This document shows, piece after piece, positions 1 through 11,553 of a stretch of DNA of 64,000 nt. The notes under the pieces are model-generated. The model searched no databases and was not told the origin of the DNA. It saw nothing but the letters and a program-made list of their open reading frames with translations. The position numbers were made by a program, and so were the translations under genes. The stretch comes from Pedinophyceae sp. YPF-701 (Eukaryota > Chlorophyta > Pedinophyceae): contig CAJZHL010000014.1 of NCBI GenBank assembly GCA_916048055.1, forward strand, positions 434,001 through 498,000, written 5' to 3'. Positions within the stretch are counted from its first letter, which is position 1. Each line of letters opens with the position of its first letter.

Positions 1-1
1 C

Positions 2-811
2 TCGTGGAGCCCCGCGGAGCAGGAGCGGGCGCGGCGGGTGCTGGCGGAGGTGGAGGACGAGGCGATGGAGCGGATGAAGGTCATGCCGGGGGTGCCGCGG
101 GTGTGCGAGCTGCTGGACAGGGCGAAGGTCCCGCGGGGCCTCGTGACCCGCAACGTGATTCGCAGCGTCAACCACTTCCACGACAACCACCTGGAGCACC
201 CGGTGAGAGACGCGCAGAGCGGGCGCTCCCGGCGTCGCCCCTCGCGTCGGCTCGGCCGAACCTGCCTCTGCTCCTGCCGCCGACAACGTGGAACGGTTGC
301 CGACAACTGCCTGGTGTTCTCTGCGCTTCCGTGCGTGCGGCCGGTGACGCTGACGGAAGGCGCGGTGCCGTGCTCGCTGCAGCCGTTCTCGCCAGCGTTC
401 GGGCGCGAGTGCGGGCTGCCGTACAAGCCCGACCCTGGGGCGCTGCTGCACGTGTGCGGGATCTGGGGAGTGGACCCGCGCTTCGCTGCCATGGTCGGGG
501 ACAGCGCCAAGGACGACATCGTCGCGGGGAACCGCGCCGGGATGACGACGATCCTCCTCGACACGCACGGCCGGTGCGCCCCACAACCGGCGCACCGCGT
601 TGATCATCATGATGCATCGGCCATACGCTCCCGCGCTCGCTCCGGTGCGACCGCGTGCTCCGTGAGCCCCACACCTCCGCGCAGGTACGATCCAGACAAC
701 ATGCCGGACCCCGAGCAGGTCCCCACGTACTATGTTACCACCATGGACGCCGTCGGAGACGTGTTCGAATCGGACTTCGACTTGTGCGCGCCCGAAGTCC
801 GGCCAACCTGA
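2..811 (+). CDS. HAD-like hydrolase, plant At2g33255 type (5' partial)
   Basis: Haloacid dehalogenase superfamily hydrolase, probably a phosphatase of unknown substrate. Exons read as 2-202, 383-573 and 685-811; the junctions restore frame, and the introns happen to lack stop codons. Visible HAD motifs are motif II in VPRGLVTRNV, motif III lysine in LPYKPDP, and motif IV in MVGDSAKDD. The upstream SWSP and the MPGV/LDRAKVPRGL stretch resemble the Arabidopsis At2g33255 family as I remember it. The motif I nucleophile (DxDGT) is missing because the gene starts left of the window. The 3' end converges on RNase H1, about 80 bp away. Confidence 0.85.
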   Translation, partial: SWSPAEQERARRVLAEVEDEAMERMKVMPGVPRVCELLDRAKVPRGLVTRNVIRSVNHFHDNHLEHPVRDAQSGRSRRRPSRRLGRTCLCSCRRQRGTVADNCLVFSALPCVRPVTLTEGAVPCSLQPFSPAFGRECGLPYKPDPGALLHVCGIWGVDPRFAAMVGDSAKDDIVAGNRAGMTTILLDTHGRCAPQPAHRVDHHDASAIRSRARSGATACSVSPTPPRRYDPDNMPDPEQVPTYYVTTMDAVGDVFESDFDLCAPEVRPT

Positions 812-894
812 CCTGACCGCCTGCACTCTCAGCCTCGCATGCGCCGCGCATCCGCGCGCCCCTGTGACGTCAGACTCGGCCAGACACCCCCCGG

Positions 895-2495
895 TTACAT
901 GCGGCGGGCGCCACCGGCGCAGCGCAGCCCCTGCGCCGCCAGCGCGACCACGGGCCGCACCACGCGCCCGGCTCTGCCCCCCGCCATGCCCGCGAGGACC
1001 CCCACCGACCGCGCCCGTCGCGCCCACCGTGCCTCCCTCGGCACACCTGGAGGCACCCCCGGCACCCGTCTCCGCCGCTCCCCGCACGTCCCCGGTGCAG
1101 GCACGTGCGCCAACCGTGTCGTCAGCCCGCGCCACCGCCCCTGAGAGCCGCTGCTCCACCCAGAGCCCCCCACGCCACCCGCGCCTCCCTCCCCGGCGGC
1201 CTTGGTCCCTCGGCGCTTGGGCGGCACCGCCGCCGGCTCCTCCCAGATGTCCGCGGGGACGTTGTACAGCGGGTCCACGGGCGGCATCTCGAGCGTTCCG
1301 CCGTCGGGGTCGCGCACGCCCTCCCAGTCGCGCCCGTCCATCGCGACGTTCGACAGCGCGTCCGCGACGCCATTCTGTGCGCGAGGAATGTGCTCGATCG
1401 TGAACTCCGGAAACGCACCGCCCTTCTTGTAGTCGTCCTCGAGGCCTGCAAGTCAAGCGCGCACGGCACAACATTCAACGCAAAGCACAACATCCAACCC
1501 CCCCCCCCTCTTCAGTGCGTCTGCCACGTGGGATGCAGGCCCCACGGGGCTGGAGCGGCGGGCACCGCACCGTCCTGGCCACCCGTGCCGCCCGTGACGA
1601 TGCGTTCGACGGCGAGTTTCATCGCCAGGAGGTGTTTCGCGCTGACTTTGTACTCGTTGCGAACCTGGCGGACCACGAGGTCAGAGTCCCCCTGCACGAG
1701 AAGCGGCTTGGACCCCACGAGCGCGGCGGCCATGCGGAGGCCCGCGAGGAGGCCGAGCCACTCCGCCTCGTTGTTGGTGCGAGTGCCAGGGAGGCGGTGG
1801 CACGCCTGGGCAATGATCCTGCCCGTGGGCTCGCGCAGGACCGCGCCGGACCCGGCGACGCCTGGGTTGCCGCGGGCGCCCCCGTCGAAGTGAAGGACGT
1901 ACCCTGTCGCGTTGCGCGGGGCTGCGGACACCGGTGGCGGGCGATGTGATGCTGTGAGCCCCTTCGGTGCGCCATCTCGTTGCGTACGGTGCGCTTCTTC
2001 AAGGATCGCGGAAATTCTGGATGCCAGAATCACGAAGGATATCTGGCGCATCGCGGCGCTGGAGCACACCTTCGTACAAGTCCGCTCTCGGGCGTTTTGC
2101 CGCTGTGACTTGCACGCCGGAATCGCTCACCGCCAAACGCTTCTGACCCCCTGCTGCTTTCACGAACTCCTCGGCTTCTCGCTGGTTCATGAAACTCTTG
2201 AATTTGGCGCCCTTGAAGCCGTCGACCTGCTCTTTGCACTCATCCCAAGTCCTGCCGGGGGCAACGTGGCGCGGGAGGCGACTTGTGAGCCACGCAGCCC
2301 GGCCCTCGTGCGCACGCGTTCCTGACCATCGAACCCGCGATGTCGGATTGATCAGGTCGCCCCATGACGCACGACCTCGCAGCGCGACTCAGAGGAGGTG
2401 GTTTGTTCTGTTGCATACAGCGGGGCGTACCCATACACGCCCGGCCGACGGCCCAGGCGCACAGCGTAGAACAGGGGCTTCTTGCTCTTGCCCAT
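895..2495 (-). CDS. RNASEH1: Ribonuclease H1 with hybrid-binding domain
   Basis: Cleaves the RNA strand of RNA-DNA hybrids. Proposed exons are 2431-2495, 2070-2251, 1583-1921 and 895-1445, total 378 residues with all phases agreeing. The N-terminal hybrid-binding domain begins FYAVRLGRRPGVYG, then TWDECKEQVDGFKGAKF across intron 1. The RNase H fold keeps its acidic residues: D in HFDGGARGNPG, E in NNEAEWLGLL, D in VQGDSDLVV, and D in GVADALSN with the preceding HIPR histidine. The roughly 140-residue C-terminal tail is low-complexity and its true end is less certain. An in-frame Met near 2711 could give a longer N-terminus. TTACA at 895-899 overlaps the stop and reads TGTAA on this strand. 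Confidence 0.85.
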
Positions 2496-3406
2496 GGCCC
2501 CGCTGTTGCGTGTGTCCTCCGGCCAAGACGCCCGGACCTGGATCAGTGCCAGCGGGGGCTTCTGCGCCCCGTTCTGTCGCACCAGAATCGGGCGCGACGG
2601 CAACCGTGGCGTGATCTCCAGATCGCACCTCGTCCAACAACTTGCAGTTCCTGTGCCGAGCGGGCGCACAATACGAGTTTTCGGGCAGCTGTCAGTAGGC
2701 ACCCAACCCACCTTCTACCGCCGCGCAGCGCGCCCCTCGTCATCGTGAGCCGGGCATCATGGCCACGTCGGGCGCAGGGGCCACGACTACAACATCCAAG
2801 GGGTCCATGAACGGCCCTTGACAGGGCAAAGTGGCCGCCCCGCGTGCGACCTCGCAGCAGGATGGACAGGATCTCGAAGACGCTGCCGGTGCTCGCGTTG
2901 GCCATTTGGCTCGCGAAGCTCGGGAAGTCTCAATTGTCGAAGCCGCTGCGTCACCTGCGCGCCGGGCGCGGTCAAGGCACGCGCCACGAGGCAGCGGGCC
3001 GAGGGGCAACAACACCCGGACCGCACGGCTGCGGACCGCACGGCTCGCCAGAGGGCCAGGACCCGTTCGGAGACGACTTCGTTGACAACGTACTTGGCAC
3101 TGAGAGGGAACACTCGAGGGCTGCAGCGTCCCACGCGTCGAGGATCGAGGGCTTGTCCACCGCACTCAGCCAGCTGTGCGCGGCGGCCTGCGCGGACTCC
3201 GAGATGGGAACGCCCATGTACGCCTTCAACCTCGCTGCCCGCTCGCCCCCGAACCCGCGGCGCTTGGCCCCTCCGCCCCCACGCACACCCCTGTGTGCCG
3301 GCTGCAGCCCCACCTGTTGCTGCCTCATTCGCGCCCGCGGCTGCCACGCCCGCGCCGCAGATCCGCGCGCCCGGCCTGGACCCCTGAGTCCCGTCTGTCG
3401 GAGGGA
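2496..3406. other. Divergent intergenic region, RNase H1 / coiled-coil gene
   Basis: No gene I can support. On the minus strand some pieces look faintly coding (around 3260-3100 with VPISESAQAAAHSWLSAVD, and 2820-2740), but I cannot join them into a recognisable protein. It probably holds both promoters. Confidence 0.4.
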
Positions 3407-5943
3407 ATGAGCTTCACGCCGCCCCCAGAGCCCCGCTCGCGCGCCCGCCGCGTCGCGACGGGGAACCCAGCGGCCGACCTCCTGGTCACCGAGGCGCAAA
3501 CGCTGCTGACGCAACTGGCGGAGGAGGCCGTCAACCTAGCGCAGCTTGAGAAGAACCTCCACCAGGAGGCGCGCAACCTGCAGCACAGGTGCGCCACCGC
3601 CCTCTGCTGCGCGTCATGCATCCGTCCCGCGCCAGCCAGCCCGGCCCTCATCTGATGGCGGCCCCCGCCCCTTTCCCCGCAGAGAACGTCGCCTGAACGT
3701 CCGCGAGTTCGACATCCACCGCCGCGAGGACGAAGCCCTGCAGCGGATCCGCACAAAGCGGGACGACGTCCTCACGCGCCTCTCTGCAGAGCGCCGGAAG
3801 GTCCGCGCCGCAGCGCACGCCCTGCGCGACCGCGAGGCCGCACTCGTCGCGCGCGAGGCCGCCGTCAAGGCCTGCGAGGCCCGCGCGCGCGCCGCCGGCG
3901 GGGACGCGCTGCGCACGCCAACGTCTGCGGGATCCACGGGCGACAACGAGAGCATGGACTCGGCGTCGTTTGGCTCTGCGTGCCGCGAGACGACGCCTGG
4001 ACCCGCCGCGAGCGCTGCACCGGGCGTGCGCGCGGACGCGGAGGCGGCGACGCTCCGCGGCGACCTTGCCGCTGCACAGTCGGAGCTGCGGCGGCTGCGT
4101 GGGGGCGCGCCGGAGCACCAGCGGCGCGAGGAGGACCTGAACGACCGCGAGGAGAAGCTGCTTGAGCGCGAGCTGGCCTTCGACCGCCGCGACGAGGACC
4201 TGACGCAGCTGCTGAGTCAGGCAGTCAAGCGCGAGCGCGCGGTGGCGGACGCGGAGGCCACGCTGGCGGAGCGCGAGGCGCGCCTGAAGGCGCGCGAAGC
4301 GGACGTGGAGGCGCGCGAGGCGGCCGTGGAGGCGCGCGAGAGGGCGCAGAAGGCGGGGGCAGCGAAACATGCGCGGGCCGTCAAGGCGCTGAAGGACGCG
4401 CGCGCGGAGGTGGAGGCACAGCGCGGCGTGGTGCGCGAGGCGGCGGGCAAGGTGCAGGCGAAGCTGTCGGAGGTGATGTCGCGCGAGCGGGCCGTGACGG
4501 AGGCGTCGGCGGCGATCGACGCGCGCAGGCAGGCGGTGGATCGCGCGGCGCGGCGGACGGCGTCGCAGGAGGGCGCGGCAGCGACGCGTGACGCCGAGCT
4601 CGAGCGGAAGCGCGCGAGCATCGCGGAGCGCGAGCGGCGGCTTGGCGCGCTGGAGGGCTCCCTGGCGGAGAAGGAGAGAGCGCTGCGGTCGCGCGAGAAG
4701 GACCTGGAGGAGCGCGAGGAGGTGCTGAGGGCGCGGGGACCCGCGGAGCAGCAGGGCGGCACGGGGCGCGTCGACCCTGTCGCGGAGGCCCGGGGGGAGC
4801 TGTCCAAAGCGCGGGACCTGCGCGCGGAGGCCGAGCGGCGCATGCACGACGTGGAGAGGTGCGGGGCCCTGACGCGGAACGCAGTGCTCGCTGTGTCCGT
4901 TCGCGCAGGAGCATGGTTCTCGCTCGGGTGTCTGGAATGCGCAACCTGTGCAATCGTTGCATTGAGTGCTCTGACTGTTCGCTGAGAGTACTCAAACGTT
5001 CTGTCGGTCCACCGCGACGTGCAGACGGAAGCGCGAGATCGACTCCCGCCAGCTCGACGTCTCCGCGCGTGAGAGCGAGGTGGCCGCGCGCGAGCGCGCC
5101 CTCGCGGACCGCGCGGAGCTTGCCGAGGCCCGCGAGCGCTCCGCGGCGGCGCGCGAGGCCGCGGCGGAGCGGCGGATGCGTGAGGCTACCGACCGCGAGC
5201 GCGACGCCCTGCGAGCGTCCTGGGAGGCCTTCGGCCGCCACGCTGCCTCTGCCACCTCCTCCGGGGTCAGCTCGCTGCGCTCCAGCCTCGTCGGGAGGCT
5301 CGGAGCCGTCGCGGCGGGCGCCACGGCGGGGACGGCCCACGCGGCGTCGCAGTCGACGTCGACGGAGACCGAGACGCCGCGGCTGGCGAGCCAGAGCGGC
5401 GCCGTCGCTGCAGAGACGCTCCGGGCCGCTCTGAAGCAGCGGCTGGCGTCCCACGACGTCAACGCCGCGGCGGCGAGCGATACGGATCGGCTGAGGGACC
5501 CCGAGGAGTGCGCGGACCCGAACCCGTCCGTCGAGCGCGGGCTGGCATCCGCGTCGCCAAAGAGCCTCTCCGGGAAATCCGTGCTGTCGCTCGGGGACAC
5601 GTCGGCGACGGGGATGACGCCACGGACGCCGCTGGAGTGTGCGCGCTCGTCTCCCATGCGCTCCTCGCCCGGGGCCCCCGCCGTGTCCAGCAGTGTCGAG
5701 GACCTCATGCTGGCGGACCTGCGCGCGCTCGCTGCTGGCGGCGGGCCGCGCGAACGCAGCACGAGCAGGACACCGCCGCTGCCGCCGTCCGACCGCAGCC
5801 CGCTCATCTCGCTGGACTCCAACAGGCGCCAGGGCGCGACGCCCAAGTCTTCCATTGTGCGCTCAAGCGCGGGCACCAACATGACGGACCAGATAGAGAA
5901 CCTCCTGCGCGAGCTGGGCGACACGGCCGCGTGCGGGCAGTGA
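3407..5943 (+). CDS. Long coiled-coil protein, function unknown
   Basis: Not recognised. Exons 3407-3588, 3683-4858 and 5025-5943 join in frame (AG+A arginine codons at both junctions), giving 758 residues. Residues of about 65-500 are almost pure charged coiled coil rich in ERE, AREA and REKDLEERE heptads. The last 250 residues are Ser/Pro/Thr-rich and probably disordered, ending in a short helix with DQIENLLRELGD. There is no signal peptide or membrane segment, so a cytoskeletal or basal-body scaffold is possible, but that is only inference. The first ATG in the open frame, at 3407, was chosen. Confidence 0.75.
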
Positions 5944-6404
5944 GGGCGCCGCGGGCACGACGATGTGTGAAGTTGATCGGGCTTGCTAAGCGTTTTGTCA
6001 ACCTGCGCGGGGGCGGCGGAATCGCGCGCGGCGCGTCGCTCTCCGGCGCGCGCGGGCGGTCGGCGTCGTCGCTGGCGGTCGGCGGCCGCCGGGGCGACGG
6101 CGGCGCGATCCCGGGCAGGGACGCGGGCTGCGACGTGTCTTTCGCGATTTCCTGAATCGCGTTTCGCCGTCTTCTGGCGCGCGGTGGAGTCGAGTGCTGC
6201 GAGGGCGGGCCGCGACGCGCTCCGCGTGCAGCGCCGCTGACCGACGCGCCCGCAGACGGCCGGGCGCCTCGTTCCGCGCCCGCACGCGCCGCCCACGTGG
6301 GTGGAGGTGTCGGTCATCATGACCAGTGGATCCGTCCCGGGCGCTCGGGGGCCCTTGGGGGCGCGTGGCCGCGCGCTGGAGGCACTCAGAGTAGCGTAGT
6401 GATC
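5944..6404. other. Intergenic region upstream of PHGDH
   Basis: Tandem-oriented gap between the coiled-coil gene and PHGDH. I see no gene or repeat in it; it should contain the PHGDH promoter and 5' UTR. Confidence 0.4.
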
Positions 6405-9049
6405 ATGCAGAGGCTCGCCGCGAACACTGTTGCCGCGCCGCGGGCCGCCCGGCAGGCCACGGCCCCTGCTGCCCTGCCTGTGCGGGCGCCCGCCGCCAAG
6501 GCCGTGAAGAAGCTCCCGACGGGATTCGCCGCGGTGCGCCCGCTCGCCGTACCATGAACGTCGCAGCGCCGCGGCGGACTCGCGACCGCACGGCCCGGGT
6601 GTATCGCTGCCGGCGTTGCGGCTCTTTGTCCCGACTGAGCGGCCCCTGGCTCCGTGCGGCGTTGACGCGCCGTTCTGAGCGGCCCAGACTGGAATGCCCG
6701 TACTCGCACCAACTCCTTTTCGATCGCCATACCGCGTCTGCAGGCCCGTGACCTGTCGGTGGGAGGCGCCGGCTCGGTGCGAGCTGCCTCGGCCCGTAGC
6801 GTCGTCGCAGGTCCGTACCGTGCCCGTATTCGCCCTTGCCCGTCATCCCTGTAAAGTGAGGCTCGCAATTGTATCCACAGACACGCCAATGCGACTGCCC
6901 GCGGCCCGGGCAGCCCGAGCAGCTCCAGTTCACCTTGGACCGCCCGGAACCCTCCCTGCAGCGGCCGCCCCGGAGAAGCCGACCATCCTGGTTGCCGAGA
7001 AGCTCGGCGACGAAGGTGAGCGCGAACGCCCCGCCGCGATGACGCCCCCACGCGGACGTTTCCGGCCCCCCCTGTTTGGCGCCCGTGCTCCATGCCGCCC
7101 GCATTGCGGCTCACGCGCCGCTGCCCCGCCGTGCGGCACCGCCGCGCCCCCCCCGCGCCCTGTGCATGCTCGATCCCGCAGCCACCGCGTCGGCGGCCCG
7201 TCCCCGCGCCCGGCCGGGGCAAAACCCTTCCCGGGCCAGCCGGGACCGTGAACGCCGGCCCTCCGTGCCCGCTTCGGCTGGAACGCCCAGATCCGCAGCC
7301 GCGCGCGCGCCCCTACTCGCACCGCACGCACCACGCGCGAGTTCGGCCCGTCAGCCCCCCCGGCAGCCCCGTGCTGCGCCGCGCCCCTAACTGCCGCATG
7401 CTGCTCCGCGCGCCCCGGCCCGCGCGCGACCGCTCTCGCCCCGCGTGCCCCCGCCCCGCGCAGGTGTCGCGTACCTCGAGCAGTACGCGAACGTGGACTG
7501 CTCGTACGACCTCACCCCGGACGAGCTGAAGGCCAAGATCTCTCTGTGCGACGCCGTCATCATCCGCTCGGGCACCAAGATCACGCGCGAGGTCTTCGAG
7601 GCCGGCAAGGGCCGCCTGAAGGTCGTCGGCCGCGCGGGCGTCGGCGTCGACAACGTCGACCTCACCGCCGCCACCGAGCACGGCTGCCTGGTCGTCAACG
7701 CCCCCACCGCCAACACCGTCGCCGCCGCCGAGCACGGCATCGCGCTGCTCTGCGCCCTCTGCCGCAAGGTCCCCGGCGCCGACGCCTCCATGCGCCGCGG
7801 CGAGTGGAAGCGCGCCAAGTACACGGGCGTCTCGATCGTCGGCAAGACGATCTCCATCATCGGGTTCGGCAAGGTCGGCCTCGAGGTGGCGCGCCGGGCC
7901 AAGGGGCTGGGGATGAAGGTGCTGGCGTACGACCCGTACGCGGCGCGCGAGCGCGCGGAGGCGCTGGGCGTGCAGCTGGTGTCGTTCGACGAGGCGCTGG
8001 CGCAGTCGGACTTTTTGTCGCTGCACATGCCGCTGCTGGACTCGACGCGCGACATGTTCAACGACGAGACGTTCAAGAAGTGCAAGAAGGGCATCCGCAT
8101 CGTGAACGTCGCGCGCGGCGGCGTGATCAACGAGCCGGCGCTCGCGCGCGCCCTCGACGAGGGCATCGTGGCGGGGGCGGCGCTCGACGTGTTCTCGTCG
8201 GAGCCCCCGGAGGCGGACAACGAGCTGCTGAAGCGCGAGGACGTGGTCCTGACGCCGCACCTGGGCGCGTCGACCGAGGAGGCGCAGGCGGCGGTGGCGA
8301 TGGAGGTGGCCGAGGCGGTGGTCAACGCGCTCAACGGGGAGCTGGCGAGCACGGCGGTGAACGCGCCGATGGTGCCGCGGGAGGTCATGGAGGAGCTGCA
8401 GCCGTACGTGAGCCTCGCGGACTCGCTCGGCCGCGCGGTCGTGCAGTGCCTGGGCGGCACGGGTGTGTCGGACCTGACCATCACCTACGACACCCCGCGC
8501 GGCGACGAGCTCGACACGCGGCTCCTGCGCGCCATGGTCCTCAAGGGCGTCCTTGAGACCGTCACGGAGCAGAAGGTCAACCTCGTCAACGCGGACTACC
8601 TCGCCAAGCAGTACGGCATCCGCGTGACGGAGACCACGCGCATGGTCGACGGCAAGGACATCCTCTCCAACCTCACCGTCAGCATGGGCGGCAAGAGCAA
8701 GTTCTCCGGCGCGCTCGACGCCGCGGGCAAGCTCACCTTCGGCGGCGCCGTCGTCAAGGGCGCCCCCTTCATCACGTGCATCGGCGAGACGGACGTGGAG
8801 ATCGCGTGCTACGGCGGCGTGATCCTGTGCAAGCAGCGCGACCAGCCGGGCGTGATCGGCGCCGTCGCGACGACCCTCGCGCAAGACGACATCAACGTGT
8901 CGTTCATGACGGTCGGCCGCGACAAGCCCCGCGGCGCGGCGGTCATGGCGGTCGGCGTGGACGAGGACCCCTCGCCGAAGACGCTCGCGACGCTCCGGGA
9001 GATCCCGTCGGTCGACGAGATCGCCTGGATCTCGTTCCACACGGCCTGA
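6405..9049 (+). CDS. PGDH: D-3-phosphoglycerate dehydrogenase, plastid type
   Basis: Catalyses the first step of the phosphorylated serine pathway (3-phosphoglycerate to 3-phosphohydroxypyruvate, NAD-dependent). Exons 6405-6548, 6811-6850, 6962-7015 and 7464-9049 give 607 residues; the 40-nt second exon is needed to reconcile phase. The N-terminus (MQRLAANTVAAPRAARQ) is an Ala/Arg-rich transit peptide. Mature sequence starts near PTILVAEKLGDEGV. Motifs seen: GRAGVGVDNVDL, the Rossmann loop GFGKVGLEVARRAKGLG, NVARGGVIN with catalytic Arg, LDVFSSEPPE with Glu, and TPHLGAST with His. The C-terminal ACT domain runs from about VILCKQRDQPGVIG to the end. Length matches plant enzymes. Confidence 0.95.
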
Positions 9050-9629
9050 GCGGACGCCGCGTCGCGGCTGCAACGGCTGCCTGGGGGCCGCGAGGGACGC
9101 TGGCGACTTTCCGCGCCCCGCGAGATCGATCGCGACACGGGCTGAGGGGGCGAAGTCGCAGGTGCCTCCGCTGAACCACGTAGAGCCACGGGTCGCGGAG
9201 CTCGTCGCGCCGTGCGTCGGCTGCAGCGTTGCGTTAGCAAGACATCACTGTAGAGGTCGCCCTGCGCCCGGAGATCGCCGGCTGCCGGGGCCTGTAATGA
9301 ATAGGCAATCAGCAGACGGCGCGCTTTCGCAGGGGGCGTTGTGAGCGGCCGTGCAGCCGTGCTGCAGGGCAGCGACGAATTCGCAGCACTGCGCTCGAGA
9401 CCTGGTCTCGGGAGACTTGGCCGGCACAGCCTGAGTGTGGAAATGTCAACCAGCGCACCCGTGGGCCCACGACCTCGCGCACTCGCCCCTCGTGCTCGCC
9501 CTCACCAACGCTGTTTCACACCGCACCTCCCATCAGGCACTGCCCGGCGCCGCTACACGAACGCGCGCGCCGCGCGCACGGCGTGCCACCGCCGTCCGGA
9601 GCAGGGGGCGCCGGCGGGGGGCGGGCGTC
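9050..9629. other. Convergent intergenic region PHGDH / RING ligase
   Basis: No gene seen. It holds 3' untranslated sequence of both neighbours and the TGTAA motif listed separately. Confidence 0.4.
9293..9297 (+). terminator. Candidate poly(A) signal TGTAA for PHGDH
   Basis: TGTAA about 245 bp after the PHGDH stop. This is the poly(A) signal reported in chlorophyte algae; assignment by position only. Confidence 0.35.
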
Positions 9630-11553
9630 CTAGACGGCGGCGGGTCCGCGCACGGGCTGAGCCTGCTGCATGGTGCCTCCGTTCTCCGTCTTCACGATGG
9701 TGAGGATGTTACTCACCATGCGGCGGCAGATCGGGCACTTGGCGCGCGTCGACGACGTGTTCGTCGGCGAGATCAGCGCCTGCGCGCACTCCTTGCACAT
9801 GCACATGTGCCGGCAGGGCAGCACTGCTGTGTCGCGCGCCTGACTCATGCAAATGATGCACTCCGTCGACCCGTCGTCCGGGTCCTCCGCGATCGGCGTG
9901 CCCTCCGCCGTGCCGCCGTTCGCCGCCGCCGCCTGCAGCCCGTAGATCTCCTGCAGCTCGTACGGCGTCCCGTCAAACATGATCTTCTGCTTGATCACCT
10001 TCGCCACCCACTGCCCGGCCTCCGTGCGCGTGACCACCGCGTACGTCGTCTGCGACTGCACCCACGCCGGCTGCTCGGACCCTGCGGCGAGATCGCGAGC
10101 GGAGGGGGGGGGGTCTAGGCGCGGGCGTGTGTGCCATGGCGTGGGGTGCGGGGGCGTGGCGGGTGGGGCGCACCGATCGCGAGGTCGTCGAGCGTCTTGC
10201 CCTGGTCGCGCGCCGCCTGAGTCAGTGCTTCCAGGCGGATGACGAGGGGGTACAGGTCGCCCTCCGCAGACGCCATGACGTCGTGGTCGCACTTGCTCAT
10301 GTCCACGAAGTGCTGGGCGCTCGCGAACTTGTGCCCGAGGCCCTCGGGGAAGGCGACGCGAGGCCCTGCGAGGGTGGCACCGGCCGGAGAGGGCAGCGCT
10401 GGTGAGCTGGGCCAACCCTCGTCGCTCGGACAGGCGGTCGCTGGCGCCGCGCTGGGAGCCGCTAGCGGAGCGCGGGTGTGAGAGCGCACCTGGCTTGCAG
10501 CCGCCCGGGTTGGCGTCGAGCAAGCCCTGCTTGTTGACCTCCCCAGCGAGCACCAGAGTGGTCACGGTGCACGGCGCGCTCGAATCGAACGTGAACTCCA
10601 CTTTCAGCTTGTTCGGATCCTCCGCGAACGGCACCTGCAGCCACCGCGGCTCATCAACCGTGACGCGAAGGCCCGAGCGCGCGGAGAGCGCTCCACTCGC
10701 ACCCAGCCAACTACCGTGGCTTCCCCGCGAAAAGCGACGGAACCTCGCCACGAAAACGGCCGCGCCGCGCGCACCGCGGCCGGGGCTAGTCGCGGCGGGC
10801 GCTCTGCAGGGAGCTCGGGGTCGCGGCGCACCAGTTTGAGGGAGCTCTTATGAAGGTTCACTAGGTTCTTGATCTTCTGCGTCTGCTGCATCCGAGGGGG
10901 CTCGGCCGCGGGTCCGCCGTTGCCGGACGCCGGCGTCTGCGACGCGTGCTGCACCGGCTGCATGTAGTACATGTAGAAGTTCGGGTACGGCCCACCGATC
11001 TGCTCCTGGCGCTGGGAGCCTGGAGCGCCTGGCTGCCCGTAGTACTGCGGAGCGGGGACGGCGGACGGGCGAGGTGCGGTCAGGAGACGAGAAGGGTCGA
11101 GACAGCGCAGGGGAGGGACGCTGGCGAGGCGGGCCGCGGCGTGACGCGGAGCCGCTGCCCCGCGGAGCCTAGGCAGCGCTCGAGGCTCAGCGCCCGCGCA
11201 GGGACGCTCGTGGTCTGGGCTGTGGGAAGGTGGCGGCGTGTCTCGGTGCGGGCGTGGCGGCCGGGGGGCGCGAGCGAGGCGCGGGGCGCGGGGGACGCGT
11301 GCTTCGTGTGCGCGCCCGGGAGGAACGAACTCTGCCTGCTGGGGCGCCTGCGCGCGTGAGGTGGTGCCTCCGCACGCGCAGCTGCTTGGAACAGGGCGAG
11401 GCTGCGGACGCGCGGCTCGATCTGCGGGAGCGGGGCGCTGCGGCGCACCTGCTGGGCATGAGGAGCAACTTGCTGTGTGTATGGGCTCCGGTATTGGCCT
11501 TGCGGCTGCTGCTGCTCCTGCCGCCTGGACGGGCGACTAGAGCTGCTGCCCAT
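9630..11553 (-). CDS. LOG2/LUL (Mahogunin-type) RING E3 ubiquitin ligase
   Basis: Probable membrane-associated E3 ligase of the MGRN1 / LOG2 family. Exon 1 is 11449-11553 and exon 2 10832-11044; further exons cover about 10480-10650, 10150-10380 and 9630-10090, with less certain borders. The N-terminus MGSSSSRPS is a good N-myristoylation site, as in Arabidopsis LOG2. The substrate-binding (DAR2-like) region includes KNLVNLHKSSLKL and LKVEFTFDSSAPC, then GLGHKFASAQHFVDMS and YPLVIRLEAL. The C3HC4 RING reads CIICMSQARDTAVLPCRHMCMC, cut here at HMC, continuing to CPICRRMV near the C-terminus. Both the myristoylation site and a complete RING are present, so the gene looks functional. Confidence 0.88.

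Noticed and set aside
895-2069. RNase H domain as part of a retrotransposon
   Set aside because: It is preceded by a hybrid-binding domain and carries four in-phase introns-and-exons, typical of cellular RNase H1; no reverse transcriptase is nearby.
2740-3514. Minus-strand pieces that might be an extra gene between RNase H1 and the coiled-coil gene
   Set aside because: Some segments look protein-like, but no exon chain with good splice sites and no recognisable family emerged.
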